Program-made: the position numbers and the translations under genes
Notes under the pieces: model-generated
The model's database searches: none
What the model was told of the DNA's origin: nothing
The model's input: only the letters and a program-made list of their open reading frames with translations
Part shown: piece by piece, positions 53,091-64,000 of the stretch
How positions within the stretch are numbered: position 1 is the stretch's first letter
How the letters are laid out: the number at the start of each line of letters is the position of its first letter
Assembly (NCBI GenBank): GCA_021234155.1
Contig: JAJEKV010000032.1
Coordinates: forward strand, 14,090,283 to 14,154,282
Origin: Isoetes taiwanensis
Lineage: Eukaryota; Streptophyta; Lycopodiopsida; Isoetales; Isoetaceae
Direction of reading: 5' to 3'
DNA: 64,000 bases

Positions 53091-56000
53091 CCATCTCTAA
53101 AAAAATTGATCAGCCCGTCCCGAAGTCACTGTTTTCTGGAAGTTGCCGTCAGCAATTTTATGACCATAGGATTGTAGGCCTAATTCCAAGGGAAAAATCT
53201 ATAATTGGCAACTGATTTACCTGTGGCGGCTACAAACAATCTCAATACGACATAATGATGCACCCCCATTGAATATACTATACCTTTTCTCAATAGTATG
53301 ATTGCTCATCCTGATCGATTAGATGAATAGATTCCTCATTCTTGTTGGAATTGGCCATGTGTTCATAGCTTTTGGACTCGGTGCGTCAAATTTAAAACCT
53401 CTATCCTTACATTTATGATACTTACCTAGATTCATGATACATCTTGAAACTTATTCTGTTACTAGATAATTTTATGGTGGCATTGGAGTTCATGCTAGTA
53501 CCATCACAGCATCCTTGGGTTTTCTGGTTATGCTTTGGATGTAGGGCACGTATTGCCCTGGAGGAATTCAGCAGCCCAATGTATTTGCTCCCTAGTCATA
53601 ATGTGAAGATGGGGGTATGCATGCAGCACCAAATTGGTTTGTACAAAGTTCTTTGAAACCTCAAGCTTTCTTGTGTTGTATTGAATGTACTTTTGGCATA
53701 CCTACTAACAAGTTATTGATAGTCAGCAGAAGTGAACTTGAATTAGCCGAATTAAATGATTTTTAGTCAAAGTGAACAACCTTTCAAGAAGCGAGAAACA
53801 TGGTATGTAGAAGCATTAATTCTTTTCTTTATAGGCATGGAAGGATAGGAAAGGCAGCTCTCACAAGAATCGCACAAAGTTGAATGGATCTTTGGCTGAA
53901 AAGGTTTCAAGTGAGACTTGTGTTGTGATGTTGGGATTTTGGGGTTGAAAAATGCAGGCCCACTATGTAAGGACATTGATATCCTTTCTGTTTGTAGCTT
54001 TAGTTCATCCACGACGGAACAGACAAGTGCTGCTTTATCAACTAGAGGAACGTTAAGAGAGAGAATATTGCTGTTAGCTAAGAATCAGTTGCCTTTTTGT
54101 CCTCTTCCCTCTCCAGGATCTTCTTTTCAACCTGGGCTAAACGAACTTAATATGATCCAATAGTGTTGGTGACTTGCACTCATAAAAAAGGGTCCTATGC
54201 CTATAACAAATCGTGCACAATTCATGCACATCATAGGATGCTACAACACAGATAAAAGGGTGGGAAAACTTATATGTTCAAGGTCTCCTACAAGTGCGAG
54301 TGGAGATTGGAAGAGATCAGCATTTGGCTTCAAATAATGAAATATTTGTATATTTTGTACTTTAAGGTTAACGATGAAAAGCGCGCAACATGGTATCTAG
54401 GCATTGCTAATTAGAGAACCATAAAAGTCCAGCTGCTAAGATTAGAGAGAGGATTTACATGCTTTATGTGGGGAGTAGTGGGAAGATTCACGAGAGGTTT
54501 ATGGGCAGGAAAATGTCTTTTAATGTGGATGTGGATGCCATTTACTATTATCTTGATGTTTTTATTTTCAATTAATGAATCAATGAGTAACTTAGGAACA
54601 AATTCTGGTACTCCGATCCTTTGTTGCAGCTAAATTCAACACAAAGCAAAAAGGTATACAAGTTCTTGCCTATTTTTATTTACAGCATTGAACCATATGG
54701 GTTTTGCTGTGGAGATTTTTCTGAGATGGGAAGCAGTTTGAAGATTGTGTGAAAGGTTTATGCTCTACACCAGAGGGGATCTCCTTCAAGGTGGATTTTC
54801 CCATTTATGATTGTCTTTCCGCGTGCATTCTCATTTGGCATTGTGCAGAATGTACATGTTTGCACTACAGTTTATGCGATGTTGGAAGATATGGAGAACA
54901 GAATTTACGTGACGTTGGAAGATATGAAGAACAGAATCTGTTTTCTTAAGTATTTGTGCTTCAGTTAAGTATAGTTGCATTATCGTTTTGGTTAATATCA
55001 ATTAGCAAACATTAAATGCTCATAGAATGTAGACGAATTCTCATGGACCTCATTGACTTAAGGGCATTAAGACATATCATGAGATGCCCAAGTTACACAT
55101 TAAGTTGAAGCAAACTAACCCAGTCGATCTCTACAAATACTATTATCGCCCCTTTTTTTATCTTCATCATGTCATTTAGTAACCTCTGCCAGATCATGGA
55201 GCACCCAATTGACTTCGGGAATATGACTTCCTAGTAATATATTCTTGTCATACTGAAATTTCATTACATGATTAAGTACGTAATGGTGTGTGTACATAGG
55301 AACCAAAATCAGAAGCAGGAATGATGACTTACTAGACTTGCATATCATCATAAAAATACTAAAGACATGGAAAAGATTTATATGTATAAAAGTAATATGT
55401 CCGTAGGATGATCTACTTTCCTTTCATTCTAGGCCTAGAGGTTCAATTCCTCTATCGCCTTATTGATTTGTGTTTCTATATTTTGTGTGCAATCGCAATC
55501 ATGTAGGTAGATTCATAGGCATCTAACCTCTGCATTTGGAAAGAGAATTATACATTCGCCCCGTGGAGGGCTTTGGTTTTATTTTGCAGGCTTAGGATTG
55601 AACGCTGTAACTTGTTCTGGGAGCACACGTTGATTCTGGTTGTTCCAAAGACCAACAGACCAGCATGTAAATCAAGGTATTGCCTTCCCTGTTACTGTGT
55701 TGTTTATGACATCTTGTGCCTTTAATTATTTCGTGATCTTTACGACTCATTGTTTTAATGTCTGGTTTCTCAAAGTCATTTTCTGGTTTATCTTTATCTG
55801 TGAATACAAAGAAGATAAACCAGACAGCAGAGAATACAAAGTAGTTGACCTCAAAGAGAGCAGGTTCAGACAAGATATAATAATGCAGTCAGTCATTCCT
55901 CTATGAAATATTGTGCATTATTTGCTTTAAGAAGGCAAGGGCCGAAGCTAGAATGTTTTGAATGGAAATGAAGACGGCAAAGGCTAGAGCTGAGTGCAGT

Positions 56001-56650
56001 GCTGTGTTGATTGTAATATTTTTATCTGAAGATTTAGAACTTGGATTAGATTTGCAGAGTGGCTTTAAGGATATTCTGGTGTATAGCTTAGAGATGGAAA
56101 AAGGGCCTATGCTGTTTCTGGGATTTTATCAGTGGTTTTGAATTGTGTTATGGAGAAGATAATGCAGATTTTGAAGATTATACGCGGCCATTAATCTAGA
56201 GATTTGCACAGAGGTCTCGCTAATTTAGTGGACATGTTTTAAATTTGAGTTGTTTGTGATAGTTATATGGTTAATAACATTCGAGTGAAGGATTGTTTTT
56301 GTAGAACGTTTTTAACTTGGATTGAGCATCAAACGTGCCTGTTGCATAGGCAGGAAGTATGGTTCAACTGTTTTGTAATGCACCCTTATCTAAGCGCCAA
56401 AAAAAGCTAGTAGTCTAGAACGGCCTCCTAGGGTGCAAAGATATGTGATTATCATACCCTTTTTTTTAGATTGTAAATCTCTCCAGCAGGTGTTCATGTT
56501 CTTTGATGTAGTATTTTTATTCCCTTGATTTGGTCATATAATTATTAGGTGGTGGTAAGTAGTGCCCAATTATGTAGTTGGCTTGAAGATTGTCTTGTGA
56601 CCCTCGACCTTTGAGATCCAAGAAACTATTGAACCTGTATGGTGTCACAC
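53091..56650. other. Long interval without a recognised gene
   Basis: Begins with the CAD 3' UTR. Only short frames occur. An internal coding-like repeat (DVGRYGEQNL/DVGRYEEQNL) lies at about 54876-54945. A tRNA T-arm-like AGAGGTTCAATTCCTCT is at about 55438-55454, with no complete cloverleaf. No domain was recognised in any frame. Confidence 0.4.
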
Positions 56651-56805
56651 TGTTGACTTGGCACACTACACGTTTGTTGCTGATATGGCATTCCAGTCAG
56701 GCCTATCAGGCCTATCTGTCCTAGGGCGAGTGGTTTCTTAGGTGCTCGTATTCTGTGTCTTTTTTCCACCATGAATACATACAATGTTTACATGGTATCA
56801 AAGCA
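56651..56805 (+). repeat. LTR end plus primer-site remnant
   Basis: TGGTATCAAAGCATGG at about 56793 is the initiator-Met primer site with one change, preceded by TTTACA as an LTR end. A TGTTGACTTGGCACAC at 56651 could be the LTR start (about 142 bp). No gag or second LTR was found, so it is a remnant or a very small (TRIM-like) element. Confidence 0.35.
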
Positions 56806-57069
56806 TGGCATGGTTGGAAGTTACATCTTATTAGCCTTGTAACATTTTGTGAGGATTGAGTGTTTATTGGTGAAAATTCACAAGCTAAACCAGATTTTAG
56901 ATTGGCTTTCCAATAGGGTGCATTGCTGAACCCCCATTTCGGATACTGACATAGCCCAGGTTACCTTCCGGACCATCTAGGCCATCAAATCCCCCGTCAA
57001 ATCTCAACCGTCCGCGGATACCTACATGCATACTACTATGCTAATTCACATTTTAAGATCTTATATATA
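56806..57069. other. Unannotated interval
   Basis: No gene or repeat recognised. Confidence 0.35.
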
Positions 57070-57560
57070 TATTTCGCATCCCCTCCTCGGGGATCCCCTG
57101 GCTCGTGCTGATAACTTCCTGGGGAATCGGCAGTGGTTATCCCCTCCTCGGGGATCCTCTGGGAGCATCCCCTCCCCCGGGATCTCCTAGCTCGGGTTGA
57201 TAACCTCCCTGAGATTAGCTGTGGTTATCCCCTCCTCCGAGATCCCCGGCCGTGTCGGTTGTGATCCTATCCTCTCGGATCACCATCAGAGATCCCCTTC
57301 CCCAGGATCCCTTGTCTCGGACTGATAACCTCCCTTGGGATCGGCTATGGTTATCCCCTCCTCCGGGATCTCCAGGCGACGCCCCCGTTATTTGCCACCG
57401 TGATCCCCTCCTCCGGGATCCCATATCCGCAGCCACTTCAGCAGCCACGTCTATGATCCCCTCCGCTGGGATCCCACGACTCTGGTGTTATTCCACCCTC
57501 CGAAATCGCCTCATCTAAAACCCTTGCTCTCGACATGTCAAGATCCAGCAACGTTTGTGA
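57070..57560 (+). repeat. GGATCCCC-rich minisatellite
   Basis: At least ten imperfect units built on ATCCCCTCCTC(C/G)GGGATC(C), many flanked by GGTTAT or GTGATC. A few further units lie at about 57840-57910. Units differ in length, so the array is irregular. C-rich on the plus strand. Confidence 0.8.
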
Positions 57561-58131
57561 TCCCCTGCTCCGGAATCCTCTGCCAGCAGCCACAGTAGGC
57601 ACGGCCACATGACCTGTTTTTTGGGTACCCCCTTCCCCCTTTTTCAAATTTAGGGGTGGAGGCCCCCCAATTAAATGCGGAGGTCACATTTCTGTACCCC
57701 TTCTTTTTAGCCCCCCCTCCTTATAATTTCCTTAAGATTTTGGAGGCCCTCTCCTTTTCGTGGGAGGCCCCCTCCTCTCCCGTATGGGGAAACGTACATG
57801 GAGGGGGTAAGGAAAACCCTCATGTGGCCGTGCCTAGTGTTCCCACCCTCCGGGATCCCCGGCTAGCACGACTGGCTCTGGTGTTATCCCACCCTCCGGA
57901 ATCCCCTCTTCAAAAATCGTTGCCATCCACGTATTAAGATCCAAGCTAGATCCATTCAAATTAAGGATGCCAGATATCATAATGAGGGGTCGTACTTCGT
58001 ACGTCTGCCATTATGATGGAGTTAGGAACTCTAGTGGAGGGAATTCCCGCATCATTGGAATGAGCTTTCGCATTCTGCTATTCATCTCTGTCCTTTCCCT
58101 TTGATTTTCTGAGCGGAAAGGATCAGATTCT
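57561..58131. other. C-rich interval upstream of the coding-like locus
   Basis: Contains runs such as CCCCCTTCCCCC and a few stray minisatellite units. It may hold the promoter of the locus at 58132. Confidence 0.35.
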
Positions 58132-59470
58132 GATGGCGCCTAGGCACTGCGACTCGATCTTGGACCGGAAGGGTACCTTTCTTCAGTTTAAGGTAAAAAA
58201 AATGTCGGAATGGACCTCCATTTAATTTTTTTTGTCTAGTTTTTTAAACCTTTGTTTTGTTTTGCGAATGGAAGAATTGATTAACCTAGAGATTAGCTTG
58301 AACACCTCCATTAACAAGAACTGGATAGGATCAGACAAGTGTACAAATTCTTACAAGCTACCAGAGTGTTTGCAGGAAATAGAAAAGGCTGACAGGTTTG
58401 ATTCGAAGGCAGAGGTGCAGCCCCCTATCATTCAGCAGTTCCTACTCTTGAAGCAGCAAGCCCTGGCCCAAGGGAAGAGCTCCAGATTACAAATATGATT
58501 AAAATGCCTGCAAATGGCTATGCCAAATAGGTGTTTGCACCAAGTGATACAATAAAAAAGTTGAATTGCAGAATCAATAGATTCAGGATTCATGATATTT
58601 ATGAGAATTTTAGAGTTCCGGACGCTCCAAGGGGCCGGATTTCCAAGAGCAAAGGTGGACTTGTGAGGCAGAGGAACTTTGGCAAGATCACCTTAGCCAG
58701 ATCCTTGGATCCAGATTTTAAATATGCCTATAGTCTAACCAGAAAGCTGCAAAGGGCGAGGAATAGTGCAGCTGCAATAGCGGATGATCAGTTAGCAATT
58801 AGATTGCTTGAGCCAGAAGGTTAGGCCGACTTCATAAACCTCCAAGTTCAGAAGAAGAAGGCAGAGGAGCTCGAATCCCAACAGAAGCAAATAGCTGAGA
58901 TCCGGACTAGGATCATGAATAGGCATGGCGATGTGTGGCCGCCTTTGAATATAGAGCAGGATCAAGTGGATGAAGATGCTTGGAGTGCAGAGCTAGCTAC
59001 TGCTGGTAAGGATTGCAATTTGAAATCTCCCCAAGGTAGGAAAAGAACACCATGTCATCCCAAAACCCCTGCGAAGGCTAGGCAAACGAAGCTCCAACGC
59101 AATTCAGATGAAATGGCCCCCAATTAAATTTTGACTGAAAGATTCGATGAGGATGAAGACGGAGAAGAGGAGCCTGATGAATCGACTCCCAAACCCAGCA
59201 GGATTAGGCTCCACTGTCTATATACCATAGATCCCTCCTTAGCTGTTGTACAGTCTTACCAGGCCAGTATCAAATTGGAAAGATGGACCTTTAATTTCTC
59301 CTTGCTATCCAAATGTAATAGAAAGTCCCTTCCTCAAGGTCGGCAACAAATTGCAGTCTGTGGAGTTCATTATCTCCGAGGCAGAGGCTCAGAAATTCAA
59401 GACAATTTCGAGTGCCTTCATTGGTCAGATGTGGAACTTGCATTGCACTGGAACCAAGCCCATTTAAAGT
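58132..59470 (+). pseudogene. Unrecognised coding-like locus, frame-disrupted
   Basis: A possible first exon (ATG 58132, MAPRHCDSILDRKG) ends at a donor TTTAAG|GTAAAA. The next coding-like block (about 58270-58497) shifts frame into 58531-58824, then stops at 58822 and reopens to 59127 and 59131-59472. The translated pieces are rich in charged residues, with a coiled-coil-like run (QVQKKKAEELESQQKQIAEIR), a basic stretch before 59127 and an acidic stretch (DEDEDGEEEPDE). This composition suggests a nuclear protein. I do not recognise the family. Repeated stops indicate a pseudogene, though unrecognised introns or assembly indels could explain some. Confidence 0.4.
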
Positions 59471-62321
59471 AGTTAAGAATGATGATGAGCTTCCTTTTAA
59501 CAGGTGACATGAATTTAGATAAGCTGCAGGAATATTGACATAACAGTTCTATTATTCAAGTGATTCGTTGTTAGCAAATTTGATAATAGGTGTTGATGGA
59601 CTATGTGTAGAAGCTGGTGTTGATGCGCCTATGAGCAGAGTTGTGATTCATTTGCAGGCGCACAACATAAATTTCTTGGAATACCATGAGCCTATGAGCA
59701 GAGTGGTGATCAAAATGCTTCCAATTCAAAATTTATTGGATTACATCCTTCAATGTTCCATGGCCTTCAGTTGTCTACATTGGTTTCTAAATTTCACTAT
59801 AACAGTGGATGGAAAGATGGAAAACAAACTTCAATATACTGACCATTGGAAGAGTATCTCCAACATTAGTTCTACTAACACAGGCCATTGATATACCAGG
59901 TAGAGAGCTGTGGAACATTGTGCTGCTAAAGACCCTTGTCCACATAAATGCAACAGATTGAAGCACAATGCTTATTCAAGGTTTGGATAATGTTGTAAAA
60001 AGGATTATTCTTTTTTCCCATGCTTGGATGGTTGCACGTAAGATATTAAATATACCAATTGACCATAAAATTTGTTATGGTGGGCTTTGGTTTATCCTTG
60101 ATAGTGCTAGTGCCTACAAAGGACACAGTGTGGGTTAACCTTCAAAAATCCAAATCATGACTGCCCCAGGCTGCATTGACATAAAGCTTGAGTTGTCCTG
60201 CGACGCTTTTTGTTGACCTTTATGCTTCTGAAAGCTAGGTATCATAATAAATATATCACTCATGATGCTTATCCAAATTGCTTAAGCATTTACAAAGACA
60301 ACACATACCGATTCTATGTTGTTATGTTGCCCACATTTTCTTCGTCTCAAGCATATTGAAGCAACATGAACAAAGTGAATCATAAAGATGGTAACACCCT
60401 TGAATAGCAAAAATTGCATATCTTTTGTCATGCATCACAGAAAGCATGGTATAAACTACAACAAAGAGCTTGATAGACTAGGGACCTTGCAGGGTTTCTA
60501 TGCCTTCTTCAAGTGCCATTGGGTAGATAATGATAATAGGGAAGCAGAAAGAGCTGTGAATAGACAAACAGGTACTCTGTATATTCAGAACTAAGGATAT
60601 CAGCTGGGGATTCAACATTGGAACGAAGCTGCCTCTCTCTATAGTACCTCACTTTTGGTGAAGATAGGTGACTTCCCTTATAGTATCCAAACAGTAGGGA
60701 AGATGAGGAGATGCTCCCTTTAGTACATATGCTGTGACTCCTATCACTACTTTTCATATTGTACATGGTTTTCCTATATTTAATAAATTACCACAGTTAA
60801 TATATTTAATATATTTAATCTAAAAAAAAAAATTTTATCCCACATAATTTAAACGTAGTATACATGCGCCAAAGATCTAATACAAACAGGTTTTACCATT
60901 AATCTGTAGCCCATAAGTTCATCCGACAATTTCTTTATGTTTCTTTAGCAATACATTGCTCGATTTTTACAAGGCCAATTTGTTATGCATCCAAGGTGAG
61001 TCTTCTGAAGTCACCTTGTGATCATGTGAGATTTATGTACTGCTATTTTTCAAGTCTTGTATTCAAGCCTTAGGGATGCTTTTGTTGCATTTGCATTATA
61101 GGCAAATGCATAGACAACGTATATGCTATGATGTTGATCATCTATTTCCTATGCAGTTACAATTAATGATTGTTAACTGCATTATTTTATGGATTAGTAT
61201 CTATCTGCAGGTAATTTGTTGAAATTAGATATGAACGATGTTTATTGTCAAATTCTTTGATGTTCGTACTTTCTGTGACAACGTTCTACACGTTCTAACA
61301 AAGGTAGATAAACTTGCAGATAGACAAGGGCATATTATTATTTGTTACCTGATTGGCATATAAGGGTCAATATTTTTTGCATAGTTCAATTCTTTCCAGG
61401 CAGCCTGCAAAATATGTGCAATACAGGCGAGATTTTGACTTTCAAAATAAATTCATCCTTACATGGAGCTGCTAGACATCAGTATGGATCCATTTTGTAC
61501 CATTCTATGAGGTAATCATGGTTGTTCAATGGCTATTAGTTGTAGTTTATCTCATGATGCTCGTGGGTTTATTCAATATCTGGCTTGCCAGACAGCTCGA
61601 AGGAACCATAAATACATGTATAGCTCGTAATGAGAAGGTACATGGTAACATCTGCATTGTGCAGGATGTTATTCTGCCTACTAAGCTCGTATTTTCTTAT
61701 TCGAGTTATCCATATTAAAGGCAATGCATTGCATTCGGAGTTTAAACATCAATGGTTCTACCTTATTATCCTTTTGCTTCATATATTTCGGAAGGCAATT
61801 TTTTGCTTTTTTTTATTCTTTTTGCATGGTGAGAATCATTGTGGAAAAGAATAAAAGAAGAAAAACATCATGGAGACCATCAAATATTTATTTGGAATTT
61901 GTAAGCATAACAGATGCCAGCAAGCCTTTGAGAAAATTGTTGCCAAGAATTATGCTATCATTTTAAGGTCCTGTACAATAGCAGTTGCACTGGGACAAGA
62001 GAAATGAATCCACACTAGTGCATCATTAAGGTCACATATGCAAAACCACTATGAATTATTAGCTGGCCATCATGATCATGTCTTTGTGATTAATGCAACT
62101 TTTCTTTGTTGATATTAGTTATAATGCGAGCTACGATAAACCACAATGAATGTGAGTTGGAAAACCATAGGCATAAACCATAGGCATAATAAATGGAATC
62201 ATGCAAATTTATCATGTTATTGTGGAGAAAAGTTATGTATAAACCAAGTAAATAAACTATCATAAGAAAGGATCATAATTAGCATATGTAAACAATACCC
62301 TGCACCTTAACAACTTAAATG
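59471..62321. other. Long interval without a recognised gene
   Basis: A short direct repeat GCCTATGAGCAGAGT occurs at about 59628 and 59691. Only chance-like frames were found. Confidence 0.4.
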
Positions 62322-63020
62322 TGTTTGATCTACAAGCCTCAATCTAAAGGCCACAAAAGATATGTGAAAATTAAAATTATCTTTTGTTGCAGGATCCTTA
62401 TAAACTGTTGCCCTAACCCGTGTGGGGCAAGATGCTGCTGCTAAGCGCGTGCTACAGCTGCGTCGTCCAAATCGTCCACTGGCATCTATAAGGTAGTTGG
62501 AGAAAACACTAGTAAGTTGAATTGAAGTGATATAAAAAAAAAATAGTGCATACCCTTTAGAAATTTTTGATCAGATATGGAAACCCTTCCTATTTTCCCT
62601 CGTTTGTGGAACCCTTCCTATTTTTCCATGGCATTGGAAAATAGGAAGGGTTTCCATATGAATTTGAATTCTCAGGTGACATGCATATTTATGAGCGTGC
62701 CCCATTAATGGGAGGCGTCTGTCTAGAAAAGCGTGGTCCATTGAAAAGCGTGAATATTATAAATATTAAATTAAAAAAGGTGGAAACCCTTCCTATTTTC
62801 CGTGGAAACCCTTCCAACCCTTCCCATTTTCCATGGAAACCCTTCCTAATTTCCGTGGAAACCCTTCCTATTTTCCAAACTTAGAAATTCGGAAGGGTTT
62901 CCACGAAAATTAGGAAACCCTTCCTGGTTTTATTGAAAGCCGAAAGGGTTTCCACGGAAAATAGGAAGGGTTTCCATGGAAATTTAGAAGGGTTTCCAAA
63001 TAGGAAGGGTTTCCAGGGGA
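62322..63020 (-). repeat. Inverted repeat pair, right arm, with GGAAACCCTTCC cluster
   Basis: The reverse complement of 36830-37453. It holds a hairpin at 62608-62655 (GGAACCCTTCCTATTTTTCC against GGAAAATAGGAAGGGTTTCC) and a dense set of at least ten direct and inverted GGAAACCCTTCC words from 62760 to 63015, more than in the left arm. Confidence 0.85.
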
Positions 63021-64000
63021 GGCCAACCCAAGTCGGGCGTACATAAGAGGTTCAAGGTGATTGCCATCTATAACTTGTCGTCTCTAACTTCTAAAACTTA
63101 TTCCTCCCTTTTCCGTAACAGACTTGAATTTCCTTGGTTTATATTTGAAGGAAGGTAATAGGAAGACCACAGTATTGGCAACTTCATTGGTTCAACTGAG
63201 TATATGTAACACATGTCGATTAAGGCGAGTGCACACTCTGGTTGTGTCAAATCCTTCCTCCACAATAGAGTGATCTATTTCTATGTAGGAGTCACATTTT
63301 GTAGGTGCTCACATTGTAACAAGATCTCCTTAGCAAATCCCGACCACTTAACAAAGATCAGATAATTGGAGCATAACCCAGGTTATAGGCCAGATGATGC
63401 AAAGAATTGTAAAAATAGGGAGAAACAGAAATAACTCAAATGCAAGGCTTTAAGATCCAAATAAATAGATGGGAAGGGATATGTAAGTAAAAAGACTAAG
63501 AGACTCTAATATGTAGAACAATTTAGAGTATTAATAGAACAATATGCTTGGCTTGGTCCAAACATTTGTATAAGAATAAGAACCAAAGATGACCTGCTTT
63601 CCTCTAAGGAGCTTGACAAATAGAAGAACCTGCATCAACATGTGCTTTGTTTGGTCAAGTAAGCTTCAAGCGCAATAGCACATCCTCCATCGCCACCTGC
63701 TCCATCGCACATCATCGCGACCTACTCTAAACGATAAGATCTGGATCCTTGTAGATGCCGCCAAGTTGCATGCTTGTTTATGTGGCATCATCATGTGGCA
63801 TGCCATCTAAATCCTTTGATACAAATCATATATCCAAATAAGTCTCCGATTTTTGGAAATTTGTTTTTTTGGCAGGTAAAACCCCTAAAATCTTAGGAAA
63901 TTGACTTAAAAAAATTTTCCAATCTTCAACTTCGAAATGGACTGTGTAAGATGAGCTTTCTGTAAACTCCTACATTTACAGAATAGTCAAAGATCTGCAT
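63021..64000. other. No gene recognised
   Basis: AT-rich sequence to the window end, with no domain or repeat identified. Confidence 0.4.

Noticed and set aside
55415-55465. tRNA or organelle tRNA insertion suggested by AGAGGTTCAATTCCTCT
   Set aside because: The 5' half cannot be folded into a cloverleaf and I could not match it to a known plastid or mitochondrial tRNA.

Overview
This is nuclear DNA of a land plant. It contains split genes with GT-AG introns, a plastid-type SET-domain lysine methyltransferase gene, a cinnamyl-alcohol-dehydrogenase gene, an SMG7-like fragment, plant-type Ty3/gypsy and Ty1/copia retrotransposons with initiator-tRNA-Met primer sites, LINEs and tRNA-derived SINE-like repeats. 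The species cannot be named from the sequence. Compact introns and bacterial-type DNA methylase (N4/N6 family) remnants fit a non-seed plant (bryophyte, fern or lycophyte) better than an angiosperm, but that is a weak inference. Most of the window is repeats. Only two loci look like complete, intact genes: the SET gene (12 exons, about 493 codons, minus strand, 30566-34627) and the CAD gene (5 exons, about 356 codons, plus strand, 51598-53090).

Layout. 1-8245: a frameshifted Ty3/gypsy element on the minus strand, with gag, protease, RT, RNase H and integrase in order, an extra reading frame beyond pol running off the left edge, and a doubled U3 in its 5' LTR. 8571-13488: a complete Ty1/copia element with 321-bp LTRs (4 mismatches) and a 5-bp target duplication, but frameshifted coding regions. 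13635-17338 and 20370-23495: a direct segmental duplication carrying two DNA-methylase pseudogenes, separated by an unrecognised minus-strand gene fragment, a piece of LTR and a LINE (18263-20369). 23601-26940: a non-coding LTR element with about 1-kb LTRs, carrying a tRNA-headed insertion and abutting the 5' end of another minus-strand retroelement (about 26945-27525). 27938-30140: two LINE remnants, the second broken by a small poly(A)-tailed insertion with target duplications.

30566-34627 is the SET gene. 34628-45500 is mainly repeats: one arm of a 25-kb-spaced inverted repeat pair (36830-37453), an SMG7-like pseudogene (39005-39769), repeat X copy 1, a second tRNA-headed element and a LINE 3' end. 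45848-48690 is a gag-protease retroelement without RT. 49347-50775 holds a small GC-rich foldback element and repeat X copy 2. 51598-53090 is CAD. The remainder holds an LTR/primer-site remnant (about 56651-56805), a GGATCC-rich minisatellite (57070-57560), an unrecognised coding-like locus (58132-59470) and the second arm of the inverted repeat pair (62322-63020).

No operon-like cooperation is expected. The two intact genes are independent: one is predicted to methylate lysines of chloroplast proteins, the other to reduce hydroxycinnamaldehydes in phenylpropanoid metabolism.
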